Shown here piece by piece: positions 1 to 5,151 of a DNA stretch of 5,445 nt (positions are counted from its first letter, which is position 1; every line of letters starts with the position of its first letter). The notes below the pieces were generated by a model, which saw only the letters and a list, made by a program, of their open reading frames with translations, searched no databases and was not told the origin of the DNA. The position numbers were made by a program, and so were the translations under genes. The stretch is from Treponema sp. (GTDB lineage Bacteria; Spirochaetota; Spirochaetia; Treponematales; Treponemataceae): assembly GCA_017614655.1 (NCBI GenBank), contig JAGABO010000016.1:1-5445 (forward strand), given 5' to 3'.

Positions 1-510
1 AAACGGATTAAAAGCCCTTATAAAAAATCCCTGTCTGTTAACACCTTCCGAAACTTCTTCCTTACGTTTTTTTATCCTTTCTTCCGCTTCTTTTGTAGCC
101 CTGTCCGTCTTTTCCAGGTTTTCCTGTATCTGTTTTTTTAAGCCGGAAATTTTTTCGTTCTGGGAAGCAAGTTTCTTTTTTAGTGTACGCTGTGAAGTTT
201 CAGAAAGGATGTAAGAATCACGAGTCTTTACTTCTTTTGAAAGCTGAAGAAACAGCGACTGCCGTTCAAGAGAAAACGATGACAGGGTTCTGGAAAGCAT
301 TTCTTCATCAGTTGTCATTCGGTATGAACTGTCAGAAATCTGCTCAAGTATGAGAGAAGGAAGAAGAGCTCCTTTTGCTTCAAGAGAAGAAGGTCTTGTC
401 TCCTTCTGCGTAAAGGTAAATGCAGTTCCTCCAAGCACCCAGTCCGCAGAATAAAGGAACGGTGAAAAAAGAGTCAGTAGAACAAAAAAGAAAAAAAACT
501 TTTTATTCAT
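1..510 (-). CDS. Secreted coiled-coil protein of unknown function (partial; C-terminus beyond left edge)
   Basis: An open frame runs without a stop from an ATG at 510-508 to the left edge, giving the first 170 residues. Residues 1-22 look like a Sec signal peptide: MNKK, then a very hydrophobic stretch with five consecutive Phe, then Y-S-A before Asp23, a good signal peptidase I site; no lipobox is seen. The mature start (DWVLGGTAFTFTQKE) is followed by a polar region, and residues about 85-155 are rich in Lys, Glu and Gln with heptad-like spacing, suggesting a long coiled coil. The ATG overlaps the prfB stop by 8 bp (ATGAATAA on the minus strand), and there is no good Shine-Dalgarno sequence before it, so translation probably depends on coupling to prfB. 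I do not recognise the family. It is probably a periplasmic or envelope protein; the function is unknown and the visible part holds no catalytic motif. Confidence 0.8.
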   Translation of the reverse strand, partial: MNKKFFFFFVLLTLFSPFLYSADWVLGGTAFTFTQKETRPSSLEAKGALLPSLILEQISDSSYRMTTDEEMLSRTLSSFSLERQSLFLQLSKEVKTRDSYILSETSQRTLKKKLASQNEKISGLKKQIQENLEKTDRATKEAEERIKKRKEEVSEGVNRQGFFIRAFNPF

Positions 511-1642
511 CACCAAGGTCGTCTTCGTCGTCTCCGGTAGAGGCAAAGCCCTTCCATTTTGCACTTAAATATGAATCAAGGAAACCGTCTATATCGCCGT
601 CCATGACTCCCTGAATATTTCCAACAGAGAATTTAGTTCTGTGATCTTTTACCATTGTATACGGCTGGAAAACGTAGCTTCTTATCTGGCTTCCGAAAGA
701 AATGTCTTTCTTTTCGCCTGCAAACTTTGAATTTTCCTTTTCCTGCTGTTCCTTATAATATTCATAAAGCCTTGAACGAAGGATGCTCATTGCAGTTGCC
801 CTGTTCATAATCTGGCTTCGTTCACTGTCACAGGCAACGACAATTCCGGTCGGAAGGTGTGTAAAGCGTACGGCAGATTCAGTCTTGTTAACATGCTGAC
901 CACCCTTACCTCCTGAACGGTAGGTATCAACACGAAGATCCTTGGGATCAATATTAACTTCGATAGAATCATCAAGAACAGGAAAAACATAAACCGAAGC
1001 AAAAGAAGTATGGCGCCTTGCATTTGCATCAAATGGAGAAATACGCACAAGTCTGTGAACTCCGGCTTCTCCCTTTGTATAGCCGTAAACGTAGTCTCCG
1101 GAGATTCTCATGTTGATTGACTTTAAGCCGCCTTCTGCTTCTTCCATGGAAAGAACTTCTACCTTGTAACCGTGACGCTCTGCCCATCTCTGATACATAC
1201 GCGAAAGCATAAAAGTCCAGTCACATGCTTCCGTTCCGCCTGCACCAGCATGAACAGAAAGAAAGCAGTCATTGCGGTCAACTTCATCAGAAAGAAGGTT
1301 AAGGATACTCTGATGCTCAAACTCTGCCTTAGCACTGTCGTACATTTCGCGAAGCTCTTTTTCTACAGCCTGATCTCCTTCTTCCATTCCAAGTTCATAG
1401 AGGGTGAGCATATCATCCGCAGTTTTTCTTAATTCTTCCCAGGGTTCGATGCGGCCCTTAAGAAGCTTTATGTCGTTCATGATTTTTGTTGCCTTATCGT
1501 TGTCATCCCAGAAACCTTCGGCAGTAGTAAGAGCTTCTTTTTCTGCAATCTTTGCACGTATTTCTTCCGGATTAAGGCGTGACCAGACTTCATCAATATC
1601 ATTTTTTAACGTTGTAACAGGTTCTTTTAAATCTTCAAGCAT
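503..1642 (-). CDS. prfB: Peptide chain release factor 2 (RF2)
   Basis: A cytoplasmic class I release factor that recognises UGA and UAA in the ribosomal A site and triggers hydrolysis of peptidyl-tRNA. The protein is 379 residues (E. coli RF2 is 365). The RF2-specific tripeptide SPF, which reads the stop codon, is at residues 202-204, and the catalytic GGQ is at 247-249 within RSGGKGGQHVNK; the N-terminal helical domain covers roughly residues 1-115. SPF rather than PxT separates it from RF1. The residue before GGQ is Lys246, where E. coli has Thr or Ala. The frame is continuous: the +1 frameshift site of many prfB genes is absent, the matching place reading CTT AAT (codons 23-24) with no in-frame stop and no AGGGGG upstream. 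The C-terminus has a short acidic tail (GDDEDDLGDE). The start ATG has AGGA 7 nt upstream. The gene lies 45 bp after the Cas2-like gene and overlaps the next gene by 8 bp, so the three are likely cotranscribed. Confidence 0.97.
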   Translation of the reverse strand: MLEDLKEPVTTLKNDIDEVWSRLNPEEIRAKIAEKEALTTAEGFWDDNDKATKIMNDIKLLKGRIEPWEELRKTADDMLTLYELGMEEGDQAVEKELREMYDSAKAEFEHQSILNLLSDEVDRNDCFLSVHAGAGGTEACDWTFMLSRMYQRWAERHGYKVEVLSMEEAEGGLKSINMRISGDYVYGYTKGEAGVHRLVRISPFDANARRHTSFASVYVFPVLDDSIEVNIDPKDLRVDTYRSGGKGGQHVNKTESAVRFTHLPTGIVVACDSERSQIMNRATAMSILRSRLYEYYKEQQEKENSKFAGEKKDISFGSQIRSYVFQPYTMVKDHRTKFSVGNIQGVMDGDIDGFLDSYLSAKWKGFASTGDDEDDLGDE

Positions 1643-1649
1643 AATTTTT

Positions 1650-1653
1650 TCCT
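1650..1653 (-). promoter_or_regulatory. Ribosome-binding site of prfB
   Basis: AGGA on the minus strand, 7 nt before the ATG at 1642-1640, supports this start. The 45-bp gap behind it (1643-1687) also carries a run of nine A residues on the minus strand (1670-1662). I see no convincing promoter or terminator in the gap, which fits readthrough from the Cas2-like gene. Confidence 0.7.
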
Positions 1654-1687
1654 AAAATGAGTTTTTTTTTAATGTTGAATAAATGCG

Positions 1688-1975
1688 TCACCTTTTATCC
1701 TGAGAATAAGTGAACTGGGCCTTACGCCATTTTTTCTGCTTGAGTTCGGTAATCACAAACATTCCGTTCACAGGATACTGGTAAATTCTTATTTTGTCAT
1801 AATAGTCCGTAACGCGGTCTATGTCTTTCTTTAAATCAGAAAGCTGATCTTCAGTTATATTCATGTTTTCCCAGCATGCACGCCGAATCTTTTTAAAACC
1901 GGAAAGCTGAAGAATATTAAGGAGAGCCTTTGCACTGTCGATTCCACCGCTTTCTATAATAACAGATACGAACAT
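1688..1975 (-). CDS. Orphan Cas2-like small protein (ferredoxin-fold, predicted)
   Basis: A 95-residue frame if started at the ATG at 1975-1973, or 107 residues if started at TTG 2011. The order of predicted elements matches Cas2: strand 1 (MFVSVII), helix 1 (GIDSAKALLNILQLSGF), a second strand with conserved-looking pattern (KKIRRACWEN), helix 2 (TEDQLSDLKKDIDRVTDYY), then DKIRIYQYP and a final strand (MFVITELKQK). Residue 8 of the shorter form is Glu, where Cas2 proteins usually carry a metal-binding Asp at the end of strand 1. Cas2 normally forms the Cas1-Cas2 integrase; related folds include VapD-type ribonucleases. No repeat array, cas1 or other cas gene is in the window, so a CRISPR role cannot be inferred. 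The ATG start is preferred because the 95-residue form lines up with Cas2 from residue 1 and because TTG 2011 coincides with a perfect TTGACA box. The gene leads the likely prfB unit. That it is a gene is fairly sure; the Cas2 relationship is a by-eye pattern judgement. Confidence 0.62.
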   Translation of the reverse strand: MFVSVIIESGGIDSAKALLNILQLSGFKKIRRACWENMNITEDQLSDLKKDIDRVTDYYDKIRIYQYPVNGMFVITELKQKKWRKAQFTYSQDKR

Positions 1976-1982
1976 AATAATA

Positions 1983-2011
1983 AGGATAGAATAATCTTTT
2001 GTACTTGTCAA
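1983..2011 (-). promoter_or_regulatory. Putative sigma-70-type promoter for the Cas2-like gene / prfB unit
   Basis: On the minus strand TTGACA (2011-2006, perfect -35 match) is followed by a 17-bp spacer and TATCCT (1988-1983, 4 of 6 matches to TATAAT). The expected start of transcription is about 1978-1975, which is at or just before the ATG at 1975, so the transcript would be leaderless or nearly so. A better -10 match, TATTAT at 1982-1977, lies 23 bp away from the -35, which is too far. Predicted from sequence only. Confidence 0.5.
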
Positions 2012-2015
2012 ATAC
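2001..2015. promoter_or_regulatory. 15-bp imperfect palindrome, candidate operator in divergent promoter region
   Basis: GTACTTGTCAAATAC is symmetric about position 2008; six of the seven arm pairs are complementary (the exception is 2004/2012). It covers the -35 boxes of both divergent promoters, and its centre lies 33 bp from the A of each start codon (1975 and 2041). A dimeric regulator bound here could control both directions. The symmetry may in part be a by-product of two overlapping -35 boxes (TTGACA and TTGTCA), so operator function is only a proposal. Confidence 0.4.
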
Positions 2016-2033
2016 CCGATTTTGATTCATTAT
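2005..2033 (+). promoter_or_regulatory. Putative promoter for the FN3/TPR secreted-protein gene
   Basis: On the plus strand TTGTCA (2005-2010, 5 of 6 matches to the -35 consensus) is followed by a 17-bp spacer and CATTAT (2028-2033, 4 of 6 matches to TATAAT). Transcription would start at about 2040-2041, again at the start codon. The layout mirrors the minus-strand promoter. The -10 match is modest. Confidence 0.4.
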
Positions 2034-2040
2034 TTTAGGT

Positions 2041-3003
2041 ATGAAAAAGATATTTTCTGCAGTTATATTTCTGTTTCTGATACAGACGCTGAATGCCCAG
2101 TCAACCAGAAGTTTTGTTTCCGGAATTAAGACCGAAGCATTCAGAAGCAAGATAAACTTAAGCTGGATTCTTCCCAAAAAAGCCGAAGGAACATCGGTTA
2201 TAGCCCTGCTTATATACAGGGATACGCGTCCCATAGAAAACACGGACTTTTTTAAGAAAAACAAGCCTGTGGCAACTCTTCCGCCGTCGACAACATCCTA
2301 TGCAGATGAAGTAAGGGATACAAGAGAATACTATTACGCCGTAATCTGCTCCGTTGCAGAAGGTGATTTTGGAGAAACGGACCTCTACTATGATGAAGAG
2401 CTTGATGCTGTTCCCGAATCAGTAGAAAGCAAACCTTATTACATAATTCTTCCCGGAGTAAATGCAACCGTTACGGGAGAAGGAATAAAACTTTCGTCAA
2501 AAAAAGAGTTTACTCCCCTTCCGAAGGAAAACAAAAACCGAACTTACAGCGAAAATCAGATGAGGGATCTTCCCCTTCCGTTTATGGATATTCTGGGTGA
2601 TGAAGCAGAACATCAGAAAACAATCAGCCGTGAAGCAGAAGACAGTGCAAGAAGTCTTTTTGAGGGCCGCAGAAAAGTTCAGAAAGAATTCCTTGAACCT
2701 TATATTTTTGAAGAAGACATTATTTCTCCAAACGGAGGAGACGAATACCTTCTCTTTGAAATCCTTAAAGTGTCATTCATAAAGCGGGACTATAAAAAAT
2801 CTGTACAGCTTCTTTCCAGATTTACGCTTCAGAACAGAAACGAAAAAGTTCTCGAAAGGGCCAGATTTTATCTTGGAGAGTCTTACTACTTTGAACAGAA
2901 TTTTCCGATGGCGCTTACAGAGTTTCTTAGCTTAAAGGATGCTTATCCGTCTCTTTCCCACAAATGGATAGAAAGCACCCTCACACTGTTTGAAGCTGAA
3001 TAA
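2041..3003 (+). CDS. Secreted protein with FN3-like N-terminal domain and TPR-like C-terminal helices, function unknown
   Basis: The product has 320 residues. Residues 1-19 form a clear signal peptide (MKK, hydrophobic core, L-N-A before Gln20), so the protein is exported, probably to the periplasm; no lipobox cysteine is present. Residues about 22-125 look like a fibronectin type III-type beta sandwich: KINLSWILP, then LLIYRDTRPI, and TTSYADEV...YYYAVICS, the typical W...YR...Y.D......Y.Y.V pattern. Residues about 130-230 are polar and charged with little recognisable structure. Residues about 236-315 form helix pairs like TPR/YbgF-type repeats (LLFEILKVSFIKRDYKKSVQ, RARFYLGESYYFEQNFPMAL). 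The start is fixed by the signal peptide and by an in-frame TGA at 2023-2025. No usable Shine-Dalgarno sequence is seen (AGG is only 1 nt from the ATG). This is the only plus-strand gene, and it ends tail-to-tail 1 bp from the next gene. It may be a scaffold or binding protein of the envelope; I do not recognise the exact family. Confidence 0.85.
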   Translation: MKKIFSAVIFLFLIQTLNAQSTRSFVSGIKTEAFRSKINLSWILPKKAEGTSVIALLIYRDTRPIENTDFFKKNKPVATLPPSTTSYADEVRDTREYYYAVICSVAEGDFGETDLYYDEELDAVPESVESKPYYIILPGVNATVTGEGIKLSSKKEFTPLPKENKNRTYSENQMRDLPLPFMDILGDEAEHQKTISREAEDSARSLFEGRRKVQKEFLEPYIFEEDIISPNGGDEYLLFEILKVSFIKRDYKKSVQLLSRFTLQNRNEKVLERARFYLGESYYFEQNFPMALTEFLSLKDAYPSLSHKWIESTLTLFEAE

Positions 3004-3004
3004 A

Positions 3005-5146
3005 TCAGAAAACGCTTCTAATCATATTTATGAGTGTTGATTCGCGTCTCTGCTCTTTAAGGGATTCCTTAACGGCCTCCCTTTCTGCAAGGCGGCTTTC
3101 CTGTGTTGCAGGTTCTCCGTCTGCATCAGCCATAGGACGGGTTTCGTTTGCACCATTCTGCGCCTCTTCCTTTCCTTCGGGAACAGAAACAAGAACAACT
3201 TCATCTGCTGCATTAAGAACGTTGTAAAAACCTTTTTTAGTAAAAGTACCTTCAGAAATTTCTTCATCAACTTTTTCGGCCTTAAATGTTCCGATTAAAG
3301 TTTCTGACGGATAAAAGATACCCGGTCCTGAATCATTCGTCCTTATGCTTCCTTTTCTTACCACGTCAAATACGGCATCCTTAACAGCACCGTCACTTTT
3401 TCCAAGATCTACAAGAACCCGGTTTCCCTTAATCTGCAGAACGCGTCCCTTAATCGGAAGAACAGAAAGAACTCCGGATCTGAGTCTTCTTAAGCTTTTT
3501 GCAATCTTGTCGTTTCCTGTGCGGTAAATGTTAAAGTCAGTTGTTTTAGTTCCCGTTCTTGTTGAATACATCTGTGCTTCAAGAAGGAAGGAACGTTCCG
3601 TTTCGTCTGCAGAGAGAATCAGAAAGTAATCGGTGCCGTTTTTTCTTGCAAGTGAGAAAGCTCCGCTGTAAGAGTCAACAGGTTCCGTTTCCAGTTTAAC
3701 GCTCGCAACCGACACCCCTTCAAAAACATCCCTTACGGCCTTTGCAATAATTCCTGCACTGTCAGAATGAACTACGGAAGCAGGATTTGCAAGATAGTAG
3801 ATTCCTATTTTCCAGCGGGTTTTATCAAGGTAGAACGGATCGGTTCCCCAGCTGGAAGAAAGGTTGTCTTCCAGGAGGCTTTCTATTGCTTCGATTGTAT
3901 CCTCAAGTTCCATTTCGAACGAAGACTTTTTACTTACCGGAGTATTTTCATTTTTCTGAACCTGAACTTCTTCTTTTTTATTTTCTTTAGAATTTTCTTT
4001 TATAAACTTAAGCTGATGAAGATAAAGTTCGTGAAGATTGTCCCTCTCAAGAAGAAGGGCAAAATTTCTTCGGGTTTCGAGGTCTTCCGGATTAAGGGAA
4101 AGTGCCCTCTGATACTCATAGCGTTCTGCTTCGGAATCAAGGTTTACTTTTGCTTCATAAGCTTTCTTTATGTGAAAGGAAGCCCATGAAGGACGTCTTT
4201 TATCTTCAAGAGGAACACCGCTCTTTACAAGCTGTTCCATTCCCAGCCGCATAATTTCGTCCTGAGGATCAATTGAAAGACCTGTCTGCCAGGCTGCAAC
4301 AGCACGTTCAGTCTCGCCCAGACAGGAAAGTGAAAGTCCTTTAAGATACCAGGCACTTGTAAGGTTTCTGTTTCTTCCGATTCTAAAATCACAGAGGTCG
4401 CATGTATCTTTGTACCTTCCCTGTGCGTAAAGAATTTCGGAAAGAAGTTCATAAGCCCTGTCAAAAGAAGAATTTATCTGAACCGCACTTCTTGCCCTTC
4501 TTTCTGCAATTGAATATTCACCGCGTCTTGCTGCAAGATATGAAGCAAGATAATGAACTCCGGCTTCTCCTGAATGATATTCAAGGGCCATATTTATATA
4601 ACGTTCTGCAGCTTCCTGATTACCGGATTCAGCACTTACAAGGGCAAGCGAAAGAAGAGTTTTTCTGTTTGTAGCATCCATTTTAAGTGCATCAAGATAA
4701 CGGTTTTCGGCCGCACCAAGATTCCCGCCCAGAAGGTCAACCTGAGCAAGACCGAATCTTGCATCAACATTGTTGGGGTATGTTTTTAAAACATCAGAAA
4801 AAATTGCACTTGCTTCCGTTACCTTACCGAGGCACAAAAGAATCATTCCCTTTAAGTTTTTTGCTTCCGTAAGACTCGAAGAAAACTTTAATGCTTCATC
4901 AATGTAAACAAGAGAAAGTTCGTATTCTCCGAGAAGATACGTACAGTAAGAAAGATTATACCAGGCAAGGGCATACTGCGGATTTTTAAGAACAGACTCC
5001 CTGTAAAGTTCTACGGCAGAATAATAGTCACCTTCATTCTGTTTTTTTATTGCCCTGTCACAAAGCGACACTGCACTCTCAGAAAAAAACGTTCCTGTAC
5101 AAAAAAGAAAAACTAAAACCGAAAAGAATCTTGCTCCCACCCTCAT
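3005..5146 (-). CDS. Large secreted TPR protein with C-terminal FlgT/LpoB-like module
   Basis: The product has 713 residues. Residues 1 to about 24 form a signal peptide (MRVGARFF, hydrophobic core, S-E-S before Ala25); Cys16 has no fitting lipobox. Residues about 26-297 hold about eight tandem TPRs, each with the small/bulky pattern, for example EGDYYSAVELYRESVLKNP and LGETERAVAAWQTGLSIDP; another repeat-like unit lies at about 325-358. A Lys/Glu/Asn-rich linker (381-410) follows. Residues about 443-563 look like an alpha/beta domain (KIGIYYLANP, helix AGIIAKAVRDVF, GTDYFLILSADE) resembling the TolB-N/LpoB/FlgT middle-domain type. Residues 565-650 form a beta domain with VLQIKGNRVLVDLGKSDGAVKDAVFDVV, which resembles the FlgT C-terminal domain. 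A charged, probably disordered tail ends the protein. TPRs bind proteins, so a periplasmic assembly or scaffold role is likely; a flagellar or peptidoglycan-synthase link is inference only. The gene begins 5 bp after the tlyC-like stop with a strong AGGAG, so the two form an operon. Confidence 0.9.
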   Translation of the reverse strand: MRVGARFFSVLVFLFCTGTFFSESAVSLCDRAIKKQNEGDYYSAVELYRESVLKNPQYALAWYNLSYCTYLLGEYELSLVYIDEALKFSSSLTEAKNLKGMILLCLGKVTEASAIFSDVLKTYPNNVDARFGLAQVDLLGGNLGAAENRYLDALKMDATNRKTLLSLALVSAESGNQEAAERYINMALEYHSGEAGVHYLASYLAARRGEYSIAERRARSAVQINSSFDRAYELLSEILYAQGRYKDTCDLCDFRIGRNRNLTSAWYLKGLSLSCLGETERAVAAWQTGLSIDPQDEIMRLGMEQLVKSGVPLEDKRRPSWASFHIKKAYEAKVNLDSEAERYEYQRALSLNPEDLETRRNFALLLERDNLHELYLHQLKFIKENSKENKKEEVQVQKNENTPVSKKSSFEMELEDTIEAIESLLEDNLSSSWGTDPFYLDKTRWKIGIYYLANPASVVHSDSAGIIAKAVRDVFEGVSVASVKLETEPVDSYSGAFSLARKNGTDYFLILSADETERSFLLEAQMYSTRTGTKTTDFNIYRTGNDKIAKSLRRLRSGVLSVLPIKGRVLQIKGNRVLVDLGKSDGAVKDAVFDVVRKGSIRTNDSGPGIFYPSETLIGTFKAEKVDEEISEGTFTKKGFYNVLNAADEVVLVSVPEGKEEAQNGANETRPMADADGEPATQESRLAEREAVKESLKEQRRESTLINMIRSVF

Positions 5147-5151
5147 CTTTC

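Noticed and set aside
1172..1655. Plus-strand open frames inside prfB (1172-1432 and 1404-1655)
   Set aside because: They are antisense to a well-recognised gene, overlap each other in different frames and encode no recognisable motif.
1661..1670. T9 tract on the plus strand as part of a terminator
   Set aside because: There is no GC-rich hairpin before it, and no plus-strand gene ends here; for the minus-strand unit it is an A tract.
1917..2264. A 115-residue minus-strand open frame across the divergent intergenic region
   Set aside because: It overlaps both the Cas2-like gene and the FN3/TPR gene in other frames and spans the predicted promoters; composition is unlike its neighbours.
2992..3018. 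Inverted repeat GAAGC / GCTTC around the convergent stop codons as a bidirectional terminator
   Set aside because: The stem is only 5 bp with a 17-nt loop and no extension or adjacent T tract, so it is too weak to call a terminator.
3767..4189. A 140-residue plus-strand open frame opposite the TPR gene, with a hydrophobic Phe-rich stretch
   Set aside because: The hydrophobic run is the complement of the Lys/Glu/Asn-rich linker of the TPR protein; the overlap with a clear minus-strand gene explains it.
5096..5104. Lipoprotein signal in the 713-residue TPR protein (Cys16)
   Set aside because: The residues before Cys16 (VFLF) do not fit a lipobox, even a relaxed spirochaetal one; a signal peptidase I site near residue 24 is more likely.
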